NCBI GenBank assembly: GCA_028023455.1
Contig: JAQFVV010000012.1
Span: forward strand, 3,068,023-3,132,022
Length of the DNA: 64,000 bases
From: Epiperipatus broadwayi
Taxonomy: Eukaryota > Onychophora > Udeonychophora > Euonychophora > Peripatidae
Reading direction: 5' to 3'
This document shows, in pieces, positions 35,731 through 47,416 of the stretch (positions are counted from its first letter, which is position 1; each line of letters starts with the position of its first letter). A model generated the notes under the pieces. The model was given only the letters and a program-made list of their open reading frames with translations, searched no databases and had not been told where the DNA came from. The translations under genes were made by a program, and so were the position numbers.

Positions 35731-36886
35731 GATATAAAAATGTTGAAAATTATCAAATAAATAATATTAATTTTAAAGAAAAAACAAAAAGTCTTTTAGT
35801 AAAAATTATAGTCATTTATTATGGTGGCATATTTTCTAAATGTATAAGTTTATAATAAGTCGTTTATTATTATATATTTGTATTTTTTATTTAATATGTA
35901 TAATGTTGAGTAAAATGATATATGACTTCATACTTCTATAAAACTACATTTTTTTATAGCTCAGTTATTGTAAAACCATCCTGGAGTTTATTTTAAATGT
36001 ATTAAAAATAAAAACTGGTATAATAATTTATGTTCATTAAAATTATTCAACTGAGCAAGTAAATTTCTAATGTTTCTATGGATATAACGAATCATAATTA
36101 ATCTGCTTTTGCATCAATTAACATATCCTTGGGCCTACTTAACTTGAAAATATTTAAATTTATTATAATGTTATAATCTCAGATTTGTCATTAACAGCCC
36201 AAAGCATTTGTGCAGATAGATTTATATACAAAACCAATTAATAAGGTTAACTCTTTCATATTTTACAGATAATTTACTTTTGTCAGAATTTTAATTATCC
36301 AGTTTATTTTTACAACGAGAATTGTTTACTGAAATTTAAAATCTTACTTTCATTTATTTATTTAAAGTTATAAAACATTTCAACAATTAATCTTATAAAA
36401 AAACATTAATTGTAGAATGCGTGTGCGAACAATTATGTTGGTATTAATTGCACGTATTGTAAATAAAATGCTAATTTTACTAAAACAATAAAACATTATT
36501 ATTACTTTCTTTATCTTGACTTTTTCCTCCCAAATATTAATAAGGGTGGAGTATTAAAATATAACAATAATATCTAATCAGGAAGAGGTGGGTCAAATAT
36601 ATTTCTTGCAATCTGAGCTATTAATACAATTTATTTTATGTTTGTTTTGTTTACAGCTTTGGCAAAATCATGTAAGACTTTTTTTTTTAAATAAATAGTA
36701 TGAAATTATTTTTAAAAATTATGGGAGGGGGGGGGGATCCTAAAAAATGCAAGTCAATTTACTGAATAAAATAAACTTTTAAAAATAAATAAAAATGAAT
36801 GTGTGTGAATCACAAAATAAACAAAAGCTTTTGAGTTTTGAATTAAAAACAATTCTATTTATATTATCTTTCACCATATAATATTA
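35731..36886. other. AT-rich spacer, no gene
   Basis: No coding region seen. A run of ten G lies near 36726-36735. Confidence 0.4.
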
Positions 36887-36890
36887 TTAA

Positions 36891-37299
36891 AACAGGCAAA
36901 ACTCATTATATATATATTCCCACACACAGGAAGCTAGAGTAATCAGTGGATGCCAGAAGGATTGTGCATAAAATCCCCATCTAGTGCCTACTCATCCAAT
37001 ATCCTCAGACTAGTTTATGGCTTATGGCCTTTGACAGTGAGAGCTTTGGATCTGAGATTACTGCATCTAGATCTTAGGATCTAATGCAACCCTCCAGCAA
37101 CCACCTTTTATCTCCATTTAACTACAAAACTATGAGTCTTAAACTGAAAACACCTTAATGTTTTCACTGACAGAAACTAGTCTGGGGATATTGGATGAGT
37201 AGGCACTAGATGGGGATTTTATGCACAATCCTTCTGGCATCCATTGATTACTCTAGCTTGCTGTGTGTGGCAATATATATATAGTGAGTTTTGCCTGTT
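36891..37299. mobile_element. Foldback element with 126-bp inverted arms and TTAA flanks
   Basis: Arms 36891-37016 and 37174-37299 are inverted copies with few mismatches. They begin AACAGGCAAAACTCA, include a TA run and end at AAACTAG. The 157-bp centre is not repeated within the element. TTAA flanks both ends (36887-36890 and 37300-37303). The arm plus part of the centre belongs to the family also seen at 42010-42205 and 42425-42620. A 409-bp molecule like this would fold into one long hairpin. Confidence 0.75.
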
Positions 37300-37303
37300 T
37301 TAA

Positions 37304-38225
37304 CAATAGTTATACACAAGCATAAGAGGATGTGGTCATGTGATGTTCATTGGTTATAATATTATAATGAAAAAAAAATTATTTATAAAAAAAAAAAACA
37401 ATATTTTTAAGTTTTATATTTAAAATAAATTTCAACTATGGCGAAAAAAAAACGTATTTTACGTAATGTCCCCAAGAAATACAACCATGGATTGTGATTA
37501 CTATTCACTTATCGTAAATATACATATATTATATACTACAGGTCAGTACTCTATACAAGTAATAAAGCTGAATTTTTGTATGTAGGTTGTAATATAGAGT
37601 TAAAAATATTTTCTTTTTATAATAGAAGAGCAGTTTTTATAATAAATACGAGTATGTAATATGATCCAATATAAAAAGCTAGATAGATCTCGGATGATTA
37701 TTTTCAAATAGAAATTTGATAATAAAAAGTATGTCCAAATAATTTTAATCTTTATATATATATATGGAGAGGGATAAATAAAATAAAATTTTTTACACAA
37801 GATTCTTTCATCTTTATTTGTTTTTATCTATAGAATTTTCTACAGTAAGATGAAACTTTGACCTTCCTTTTGAGATAATTTTGTTTGATTTGATTTTGTA
37901 AAATCATCAAGTCTTTATAATGGGTTATCTTTGCTTATTTTTTCCTCCATGTTAAAAGAAAAGTCATTAGTTTTCTAATCTTTTCTTATCTTTCGTTTCT
38001 GCATTAATATACTTGAATAGTTTCTATAATTTTATTATTTACAACTTTGAATATCACATGTCAATATTTACACGACCAAATATACTCATACATTTACATA
38101 AAAAAATGTAAAGTACTATTCATCATAAATACGAACACACAAATTCGTCAATATATTGAAACATGTTTATATATTTAAACGTATAAAATTTATATACCTA
38201 AGAGTATATATTTTTATTTTTCTGA
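37304..38225. other. AT-rich spacer
   Basis: Nothing recognised apart from short A and T runs and a small TA microsatellite near 37755. Confidence 0.4.
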
Positions 38226-38245
38226 CAAAAATCTGTTTCAAATAG

Positions 38246-38342
38246 TCAAGCGTTGGTGGTTGAGAAGTCAGCACAGCCGCTTACAAGCAGTTGTCCCGGG
38301 TTAGTGGGTTCGCTTCCCGGCCGATGCTATGACACATGAAAA
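38246..38342 (+). mobile_element. tRNA-derived SINE, TTACAA-loop subfamily
   Basis: TCAAGCGTTGGTGGTTGAGA start, anticodon loop region CTTACAA, longer variable region before the B box GGGTTCGCTTCCC, then GCCGATGCTATGACACATG and oligo-A. Flanked by a 12-bp duplication AAAAATCTGTTT (38227-38238 and 38343-38354) that may extend imperfectly. Confidence 0.87.
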
Positions 38343-38360
38343 AAAAATCTGTTTAAAGTA

Positions 38361-39105
38361 TCTAGATATCGATGTATATATATTGATTAGGCATTATTAA
38401 TTATCCATTATTGGCAATAGTTTGTTATTGCTTTCCTTTATGTTTATCTAATTTATTCTAGCAACTCATAATTAAAAGCATGCGCTAAACATTAATAAAT
38501 TCCAGTGTTTACATTTACATTGTAAAATTATTAAGTTTTGTAAATTATTGTATAACTATTGATATATTTTTACATGTTCATAAATGTATGTCTTATATTA
38601 TTTATGTTATTGTGTGCATTTATATTTAATAAAACAAAAAAATATGATTGAAGATTTATTCATTTAATTAAGAAATAAAAATATATTTTTTATATTTAAA
38701 CATTATAATTATGTATTTTGCTTTAATAAAGTACTTAGATAATTCTAATTTTTTTTAAAAAACCACTATTTTAAATATATTCTTTAATATAGACATAATT
38801 TTAAAAAAATTTTCATTTCAATTAGTGTGTGTTTAGAAACCATAATGACTTTGTAAAACATATTTGGAAAACAAATATCTTTTGAATGATAGCATATCTA
38901 GGGATTGTTTTCTTCATTTTTTGTACAATTTATTAAAAACAAAACAAATATTTTTTTCCATTAAGAAAGAATTTATATCAGCTTGTATCGGTTGTATTTA
39001 GTGATTATCATGTTGAAGTTAAAGAACAGTGATTCTAAGCTATTATATCATCTGAGTATGTAATTAATAAACAATTACCCACTCCAATATCTATACAAGT
39101 TGTAA
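38361..39105. other. AT-rich spacer
   Basis: Nothing recognised. Confidence 0.4.
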
Positions 39106-39109
39106 AAAC

Positions 39110-39470
39110 AGTATGTGATGTGATGCATTGTGACTTCTCCTAATACAGAGTCAAGAATCTCTCAGCAATTATGCACAGAGAAGCCACCTTAACTTTCCTT
39201 TCCATTCCCTATCCTATTCCATCCCATTTCCATAATATAATCTTTGTCAACGCTATGGCCTTTACATCTAAATTTCCCTTATCTTTTCCCAAACCCAGCA
39301 TAAAAACCAATAACCCACTTTTTGTATAATCACTTGGTTATATTTATTTTTCCACAACTTCATTATTTGTAGCTTTTCTGCTTTCATGCATTTACATTCA
39401 ATTAATAAATACCTAATATTTTCTATGCCTTCCTTAAACAACTTGCAGACTAAATCACCCATATTTTTCC
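39110..39470 (-). pseudogene. LINE C-terminal Cys-rich region
   Basis: The 39462-39268 frame gives DLVCKLFKEGIENIRYLLIE followed by CKCMKAEK, resembling the C-terminal Cys/His knuckle of LINE proteins with the first Cys partner changed. Beyond a stop, protein-like sequence (ILWKWDGIG) continues to about 39110. Confidence 0.55.
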
Positions 39471-39988
39471 ACTTATGTATGTATTACTTTGTTGTTACAG
39501 TTCCCATTCAAGCCATAAACCAAAAACTACTTTCCTTCCTATTATCATAAATTGACTCACACCCAATATTATGCATACTTCTAGACATATTTAAACTCTT
39601 TTTACTCTCCATGCTAGTTGTCCATCTTACCAACTCCCTATTTTTTATTAATACACCTATTTTTCTATTCTATTCCTTAACCCTATAACACTCAACAATT
39701 CTACTAACATAATCATCCTACCTTTGTATAAGTATTCTGACATAAATTCTTTATCCAAGTCTTCTGCATATCTTATTACCTTTCTCACCAATCTGTTGGC
39801 TATATTTTTATTATCAATAAGCTGTGCAATCTACTGAACATTTTTATTTTGATTTTTGCATCTCTCATATAAAAACTTGATCATCCCATTTCTCCTTGAA
39901 TTGCTTCCTTTGCTGTCCACACATCTACATCTAATCCATGTCTTCCTACTTCTCTGTGTACTTTTTCTTAGTAATCTAATACCCTTTA

Positions 39989-40163
39989 ATATTTACTGAG
40001 GCTATAACCTCAATAATATGCGTATAAAATATGATAGTAGGGATCTTTACAGGTGTTTTAACCTGTAGAGGTCCCTACTATTGTATTTTATACGCATATT
40101 ATCGAGGTTATAGCCTCAGTAAATATTACTTATGTAATCAATGTGTGTTTAATAAATTTATAA
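39989..40163. mobile_element. Hairpin insertion H1 with 13-bp target duplication
   Basis: Inserted within the LINE remnant. 39989-40127 is a near-perfect inverted repeat (arms about 65 bases, centre near 40055) starting ATATTTACTGAGGCTATAAC. It is followed by a 36-base unpaired segment ACTTATGTAATCAATGTGTG and onwards. The direct repeat CTAATACCCTTTA lies at 39976-39988 and 40164-40176. No TIR at both insertion ends, no ORF. Confidence 0.85.
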
Positions 40164-40415
40164 CTAATACCCTTTAGTAACACATAATGCATCATTACCA
40201 TGTGTTAATACTGCTACTGTTACTCTCTTCCATACAATTCTAGCTACATCATACTTATTATATGAGAACACTGTTAATTTCTTTATCAATCCCATTCTCT
40301 TTTTTGCTTCATTCATCAATTTTTTCTCCCATTCATCCAAGCAATTTCTCTGATTACTTAAGACGATTCCCAAATAGTTATACCTATTCACCACATTTAA
40401 CTTTATATCCCCCAA
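40164..40415 (-). pseudogene. LINE RT thumb region
   Basis: MGDIKLNVVNRYNYLGIVLS contains the YNYLG motif E equivalent that follows RT motif D in LINEs. A helical segment with WEKKLMNEAKKRMGLIKKL comes next. The frame ends at the edge of the hairpin insertion. Confidence 0.65.
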
Positions 40416-40446
40416 TAAAAATTATTTGTGTTCTCTTTCCCAAGTA

Positions 40447-41060
40447 TTAACCATCATTACTTTTCAATTTTTCTTCACTAAATTTGATCCCCATCTCTTC
40501 ACCCACTCTTATGAATGTCCTCAGCATAACTTCCATATATTCTCTTTTTTCTGCACACAAAAAGGCATCATCCACAAATAAAAGAATGTACAAACTTTCT
40601 TGCCACCTATTAATGGTATCTCTATCTCTTTTCCTAGTCTCTATGCTGCTCTCTCCATTTCTCTCAAATACAACTAAAGAAAAATAAGTGGCATAGGGCA
40701 TCCCATCCCATTTATAACTTTAATTGATTCTATATTTCCTAATTGATACATATTGTAAATATTTTCATGTAATTTCTTAATAATATTAACTAAAGTTCCA
40801 TCCATTCCCAAATTTACTAAACTTAACCATTATCTATTTCTATTACATGTTCTCTATATCTATAAAAACCATATATTACTGTCTTTTTCTATTCCAATCA
40901 TATCCATAAGTTGTGTAACTATAAATAAATTATCCCCTATATGCCTATCTGATTGAAAACCGTCTTGCTTTTTTCCAGCTATATTATTTTCTTTCATCCA
41001 TTTTGAAATCCTTCCAGCCACTATATATGAAAAAACTTTATATAGCACTGTCATTACCAC
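40447..41060 (-). pseudogene. LINE reverse transcriptase, frame-broken
   Basis: The 41060-40860 frame gives VLYKVFSYIVAGRISKWM, then QDGFQSDRHIGDNLFIVTQL (motif 2 region) and ends just before motif A. The 40701-40447 frame gives SLYILLFVDDAFLCAEKREY with the catalytic Asp pair of motif C, then GEEMGIKFSEEKLK (motif D). Motifs A and B fall in the disrupted part between these frames. Confidence 0.78.
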
Positions 41061-41440
41061 TATTCGTCTATAATTGTTTAACTTTCTATGATCCTTACCT
41101 TTTTTATTAAATAGCAGCCTTACACTTGTATTAATCTAAGTACCTGGAAAAACTCTCTCCTTTTCCATCTTATTAAAACATGATAATAGTTTTAATTTGT
41201 CCTATGTCCTAAATTCATTACCATCTTTGCTGCCATCTATCCAACCCTCTCACTTTTCCACTTTTCAATTTCTTATCTGCCTCATTCAATTCATTTTCTG
41301 TAAACCTAATATTCCTATTACTATATGCTTTCATGTTTGCTATCATTCTGTCCTTCACATCTAACATATTTTCTATATCCATTACATTCTTATTTACTAT
41401 TATCTCTAATTCTATTCTAGAGCTATACTCTATTTCCTCG

Positions 41441-41935
41441 TCATCTATTTATACTATTTCTCTTTCCCATAATTCCTTTTTTAATGTATTTCCAAATTCT
41501 TTTATTCCCATTTCTTCCTTTTTTATTAATATCCTCCAACAATTTACTATTCAATTTCATTTTCTCTCTAAAATTATCTATTTTAACATTAACATCTTTT
41601 TCACTTTCTTTGTTATTAATAGCACACTTATATTCTAAGCATGCTTTTTTCCTCTCTTTTACACTTTTACTAGCTTTCACTTTTCTATTACTTTTATTCT
41701 TTTGAATATTCTCACCTAAAACCCTATTTGCCACTTTTTGTATTTCACCACATCAGTCCTTGTACTTATCTTCAACCAATTGTGCCATGATTTATTCAAC
41801 TTTTATTTTATACTCTTCTAACTTATTCTTATCATTCACTCTCCATTCACATCTTTCACTATTCTTTCTACTTTTATTACTGTTTTCCATCACATTACTA
41901 ACCAGTAGCAAACTCTCCATGCAATGGTGCCATAC
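41441..41935 (-). pseudogene. LINE linker upstream of RT
   Basis: A strongly basic stretch runs RKVKASKSVKERKKACLEYK, then KIDNFREKMKLNSKLLEDIN and GNKRIWKYIKKGI, in a 97-codon frame with related sequence upstream to about 41935. It resembles the charged linker between endonuclease and RT in LINE ORF2. No catalytic motif. Confidence 0.6.
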
Positions 41936-42009
41936 AGTTCAAGCCATGGTAATCATGTGTGTTTTAATTTTTAATTCATAGGTTTATAGTTAACTGAAAA
42001 AGTAAAATG

Positions 42010-42205
42010 TGACTGCTAGAGGGTTGCATTTGATCCTAAGATCTCAATGCTGTGCTCTCAGATACTCCTCACTGATAAAAGACACAAGCTAGAAACTAGT
42101 CTGGTGATATTGGATAAGTAGATTCTAGATAGAGTTTTTATACACAAACCTTTTTATTCATTGATACCATAGCTTGCATGGGTGACACTACTATATGGAA
42201 AGCCA
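42010..42205 (+). repeat. Repeat family member (foldback-arm family), copy 2
   Basis: Shares GAGGGTTGCAT, GATCCTAAGATCT, GAAACTAGTCTG, GATATTGGAT and AGTAG blocks with the foldback element at 36891-37299, in a single unit without the inverted arm. Confidence 0.6.
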
Positions 42206-42424
42206 GCTTACTATTTTAATAGCCATTTGATGTTTAATGTTGTCATACCATTGTTTCTCATGAGCTGGTGCTGACTATGGTTATTAAAAAACCAAAGGCA
42301 CTGATATATTTAGATACTGAACTGAGTTTAGATCTGTATGACTATACAAATAAATGAGCTTGTATTGAAAACTGTATTATGTTTTAAATTTACTGTGATA
42401 TCTTTATAATTAACTTAAAATGAA

Positions 42425-42620
42425 AAGATGGCCTTTAGGGGAGTGCATGAGATCCTAAGATTATGTGAGGCTCTCAGATACAAAGCTTTTCACTGATGAA
42501 AGCCACAATTTAGAAAATAGTCTGAAGATATTGGATGAGTAGGGATTTTATGAACAAACTTTCTTACATCCATTGACTATTATGGCTTGCATGGTGTGGC
42601 ATTACTATATGGAGAGGTTG
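42425..42620 (+). repeat. Repeat family member (foldback-arm family), copy 3
   Basis: Shares GAGATCCTAAGAT, GATATTGGATGAGTAGG, GATTTTATG and TCCATTGA blocks with the other two copies. About 415 bases downstream of copy 2 in the same orientation. Confidence 0.6.
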
Positions 42621-42624
42621 CTAG

Positions 42625-45195
42625 ATAATTAATGAGCAAAATGTACCCAAAGCTAAAAAGAACCTTAAGATATGAAGCTTTTACAAAATATATATATATA
42701 CAAAAATTTGTACAACATTCATAAAAATTTCTGTGCAATGACTTTTAAAAAATGTATTTAAAAGTTATAACTATTCTTACAGTATACCTCAGTATTTTTT
42801 TATAAAATAAAATTAAAAAATAATGTCAATAAATGATTGTCTTTTAATTAAAAACTATTATTTTCTTATTTAGAAGAGAAGAATATATGATATGCATGCA
42901 CGTTTTATGTATATAAATTCACAAAAAAATAATTTAAAATAATTTATGATTAAGGTTTTGGCAACATCAAACAATGAAAGTATATATATTTTATTTAAAC
43001 TCTAAATTAGATATTTAATTAATCCATTCGATGTCAACTCTGTCTGTCAAATTTTGAATAGAGCCTGCAAGCATTACGTTAAACATGAATCCATCTTTGA
43101 TTTTTTTGTAATTAAATCTTTTATGTATATGGTACAACTAATTTATGTTTTATAGTATAAATATTCAAATCTTCTAATAATTAAAATTATAAATCATTAA
43201 AAATTAATATTTTAAAATTGGATAAATAAATGTCTAAGTGAAGGTCTTATTGATAACAAAGGAACACATCATTATTGGATACAAAATACCTATTCAAAAA
43301 AGAACAAAATATTAGATATTAAAACTTGTCATTAAAAAATGATATATTTGGAATTAGTTATCATCAAAAACAACAAAGGAAACTAAATGTTAATAAATTA
43401 TTAATTGTTATTAAAATATTGAACACTCATAGTTTTCACAAAAGCAATTATTTAAGTCAGTATTGGAAGCTTTCTGTTCTTGTAACAGATTTTCTAAGAG
43501 CAGTCATCTTAAAAATAAAATGTTCTCAAAGACAATCCTCTACTATTAACATAGTTTTTGGTTTAATAATAAGTCTTTTACAATAATATTGCATCATAAT
43601 AATTAACGATTACTGAAAATTTCATTTTTCATCTTATTTAGCTACAGCATAAAACAATCTATAGTATCAGCCAATTATAAATATCATTTTAACTACATCC
43701 TTTATAGCTTAGTCATAACAATAGAAAGAACTGCCAATCCCACACTAAAGTCAGTATAGTTCCATATAATGTTGACATCTCCCAGACATTTTTTAAAGTC
43801 ATTACATTAAAATAGAAACTTCATAGAAAGAACTGATGCAGACCATTACTCACTATAATAAGAGATACACCTATGTGTTAAGCTAACAAAAAATAATGAT
43901 CGCTGTGGCATATATAATGGAGTGATCACAGTTCAAAAGTCTGATATATAAATAATTCTCACCTAAAAATAAAAGCAAGTAATTTTAAATATATATTTAA
44001 AAAACTTCTTCCTTTGATTAAAATGAAATAATAAGTAAGCAATTGTGTATACGATAGCTCAATAAGAGCATACAGTAAACTGATTGAGTTTGGAAAATAA
44101 AATATTTTTGGGGAAAACTTACAAAATGCAGATCTTTTTTTTTTTCAACTAAAAGAATTCCTATCAATTAATATTTATGGCTTCCAATTAATATCAAAAT
44201 AAAATGAGATAGCAAGGGGTGTCATCCTGTTCTCTTAGGAATGGCTACACATGCTAGGATGAATAGTGATTCCAACCCCATGCTTTTGTAAAGGATTAAT
44301 CTGTCTGCATCAAACGAGAAAATATTGAAGCTTCGTTAGCCAAATTCACTGATTACCAATTATTTGTTCTGGAAAATTAATAAATTAATTCCAAAAAATA
44401 TCTAAGCCAAATTAAAATTAAAAGCTAAAAAAAATCTGCATCATGAGAAATAATACAAATTATTATAGATATTATAAAGGAATCATTTTCCAATTTACTT
44501 AGATAAATCTGCTGTTACAATATTTATAGTGATATTTAATTTCTAGTATTTGTATTTAAATTTAAATATACATTTGTGCATTTAATGTTTATTCTTGCAC
44601 AGAAATTATGAGTAATTGGTATTAAAAAATATTATTTCATGAACTATGTTGTAATGTATTTTATACGAATGTAAAAAAAAATTACACATTTTCAAATAAA
44701 ATAATTTAAATAGGAATTTATTTTGCTTTCAATTACTTAAACAAAAGAAATCAACAAAATTATAAAGGGATAAAATTATAAAATAAATAATTTCATATTA
44801 ATATTTTTTTTTTAAAAAAAAAAAAACTATACTAGATTTTTTTATTTAAATTATAAAATATTGTTTTTATCTTTCTCTTAATAAATACATTTTCAAATTA
44901 TTACTAATCTTTTTTATTGTTATATCTTATAGGTCTCTGGTAATTATTAATTTAATAAGAAGTATACTTATCATTTCATTTGAGCCTTTTGTTCTATATT
45001 GATTTAATTCTGGCAGAACACATTTGAAATGAAAAAGCTAGAATACAGTGGTAGAAATAGCTCTATTCATGAATTAGTCATAGTTTTTTATATATATATA
45101 AAAAATAAAAGAATTAGTCATAGTTAAAACAGTAATTTGAAGTATTTTCCGATTAATAATATCATAGGCATTTTGTGTAAACAAAATACATAATA
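42625..45195. other. AT-rich spacer, no gene
   Basis: No coding region. A direct repeat GAATTAGTCATAGTT occurs twice at 45071-45085 and 45111-45125, just past this block, around a short TA palindrome. Confidence 0.4.
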
Positions 45196-45870
45196 TTTTA
45201 CACTTATTCAATAATGGAACTCATACATTATACTAAAAGGTATTGAAGCAATGGATCTGAAGTCTGATCCATGCTTCACAGCCTCCTATAAACATAATTA
45301 GTATTGTAGACCTGAATTAAGTTTATAGTCCAATATCAGCAGGGTTTAGCATTAAAGCTAAAATTAATTACGTTTATATAATTTGTATTTGCATTTAACT
45401 ATTTCATTTTAAATAAATTCCATTTCAAGATTAAATTTCTGTTAATAAAAATTACTTGTAAAACCTATTAGTCAAACATATATATATATACGTCAAGCGT
45501 ATATATATATATATATATGAGTTAATGCAAAATTCTGCTGAAATAAAATGCTTATTTTATTAAAAGAAATAATATATTTTTCTTTTTAAAATCTTGTTAA
45601 AATATGACATATGATTTCATTTTGAGATAAGCCCACCAACATTTTCTAAAAGAATGTATGTTTGTAATTAGTTAGCCCATTCAAGGCAAATTAAAGATGG
45701 CCTTCTCTTCTTTTTTTAATTAATAAAAATTCAAACTTTAAAGAAAGAAATTTAGAATAAAAAAGTAAAAGTTATTTTTAGAAAATGTTACCTTGAAACA
45801 AAGGAGCATGGGGGGCTTATCAAGATCTAAGATCATATGCAAAACAATAGAAGGTAGCTTATGAAAAAGG

Positions 45871-45879
45871 TATAAATAG
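45871..45879 (+). promoter_or_regulatory. TATA box in 5' LTR
   Basis: TATAAATAGGAGTGA about 630 bases into the LTR, conserved in the other LTR. Transcription would start near 45900. Confidence 0.65.
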
Positions 45880-45903
45880 GAGTGAGAACAAAAGTCTTGG
45901 CTT

Positions 45904-45998
45904 TTCAGATTTTCCTTTTGGAGATGGCATTCAGATTTTCCTTTTGGAGATTGCATTCAGATTTCTCTGTAAAGAATTCATTCAGATTTTTGCTGTGC
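45904..45998 (+). repeat. LTR-internal ~26-bp tandem repeat
   Basis: TTCAGATTTTCCTTTTGGAG and close variants occur four times just downstream of the TATA box. The last two units are degenerate. The same block is present at about 51917-52010 in the 3' LTR. It would be part of the transcribed 5' leader. Confidence 0.75.
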
Positions 45999-47398
45999 TT
46001 TGAACCTCCCAGATTTTGCTTCTCGTTTCCATTTTGCTCCAAAAAGTTATTCAGCTGTCATCTTCAAAATCATGGAGAAGTTTGAACATGCTACTAGCTA
46101 AAAGTCATATGAATTTGATGTATTCTGCTATGCTTGGTGGTTAGGCAAAGCTTTTCCTGCCACCGAGGTCCTAAATACCATCAAAATGCCATAGTATCCA
46201 CCCAATATTAATCTGAACTCGGTGCTGTGTCTGTAGGACTTTTTGTGAAAGCATGCTACATATTTCCACTTTCCTTGTCCAGGCAAATACCAGTTGATGG
46301 ATGGATCAAGCCACACACGTTGACAGAACATAACCAAGGAACCAGGATGGTAATCATATCTCTCTTCCATTGGACTATTTACTTTCTACCCTTTTTGTCC
46401 ATACCTTTCTTAATTGCTTCATTGAATTATATTTCTGAAATGTTGTATTTAATTGTATTTATTATGTAACCATTTTTATTAGACTAGTCTTATATATATA
46501 TATATATATATTGCATGATCATCTATCTATATATATTTAACCCTTTTTCCTTCGCTATTCTTCATTACTAACATGTATAAATATTTTGTATTCCATTGCG
46601 GTTAAGTTTAAAAGTTAATTTTTCATTTAAAATCTCTTTCCAATTTCATTTATGTTTCTAAATTCAATACGAGTAAGTTTCCTTTGTTTGCCAACTTGAT
46701 CTCCTCGATAACGCCTCTTTTGTCCGCCATTAGCTTATTACGTATATCTGATTTAGCTATATACATCTTAAATAATTTTTAAACTGTCTGTTTTTAGTGC
46801 AAAGCAATTAGAAAATGCTTTGCGAAAGATTTTTATTATTGTACTTTATCGAGGAGATTCGAGTTGACAATTTTATTAAAATTGGGAAGAAAAGACTTAG
46901 ACCGCAAAAATATTATATCGTTTAATCTGTTTTTATTGTCTAATTAGTTTTTCATTAATTCAGGGGAATAGCGGAGGCCATTAAATCATTATTAATATTT
47001 TAAAGTCATTAATTAAATATCTTATTTAACTAAAAAGCTTCAGTTTTCTAATTTTATTTTAATGCTTTATTTTACTTTTCTAATGATCCAGGTACGCAAA
47101 ACACGTTTTTCATAGCATTTTTATGCACATTTAACTATTTAGCTCTGTAGGTATTCCCATCCATGTTTCTCCCCTGATGCTAGTTTGGATTGGTTGAAAA
47201 AATGATTTATACATGTCTCAGATAATGTTGTTGGTTCATAGTTAGCCTAGAGAATAGGTGAACAGGGCAGAGGTCATAGTATTCTTGATTTAATATCTCA
47301 TGTATGGGTGGCCTTGAGGTACTTTCGCCTAGTATTCAACCTGGGTTAAACCAACATACATCATCTGACTGTCACAGTACATTTTTTCCCCCACATTT

Positions 47399-47416
47399 TG
47401 GACACCCATCGTGTCA
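47399..47416 (+). promoter_or_regulatory. Primer binding site candidate
   Basis: TGGACACCCATCGTGTCA starts 22 bases after the LTR. In element 1 the primer site follows the LTR after 21 bases, with a similar T-run and C-run spacer. No tRNA could be assigned from memory with confidence. Confidence 0.4.

Larger units (their letters stand above)
39110..41935 (-). mobile_element. LINE remnant of uncertain clade
   Basis: On the minus strand the fragments run in polyprotein order: Lys-rich linker, RT fingers, FVDD palm, thumb, then a Cys-rich C-terminus. The endonuclease is missing, so it is 5'-truncated. It is broken by many indels and by the hairpin insertion at 39989-40163. Base composition (C-rich on the plus strand) sets it apart from its flanks. 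Confidence 0.78.
45244..47376 (+). repeat. LTR retrotransposon 2, 5' LTR
   Basis: Collinear with 51328-53392. Differences are concentrated at CpG, for example CTCGATAACGCC here against CTCAATAACACC in the other LTR, and GTACGCAAAACACG against GCATGCAAAACACA. Contains a TATA box, then a short tandem repeat block. Confidence 0.9.

Noticed and set aside
36640-36680. Tiny exon between TTTACAG and GTAAGA
   Set aside because: Splice-like signals around 15 bases, with no neighbouring coding exons; expected by chance in AT-rich DNA.
41333-41705. Plus-strand open frames rich in Ser/Leu/Phe over the LINE remnant
   Set aside because: They are antisense shadows of the Lys/Glu-rich LINE linker encoded on the minus strand.
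45071-45125. Direct repeat GAATTAGTCATAGTT around a short TA palindrome as a small transposon
   Set aside because: The 25-base insert is only TA/A-rich sequence, so slippage or a local duplication explains it as well.
45493-45520. GTCAAGCGT followed by TA repeats, and TCAAGCGTT at about 56733, as SINE 5' ends
   Set aside because: Only 8-9 bases match the SINE start, and no tRNA body follows.
47377-47400. Minus-strand orientation for LTR element 2, based on a purine tract (GTGGGGGAAAAAATG) next to the 5' LTR
   Set aside because: The tract is attractive, but the TATA box conserved in both LTRs, the gag-like ORF, the integrase-like tail and the leader spacing all point to the plus strand. Some doubt remains.
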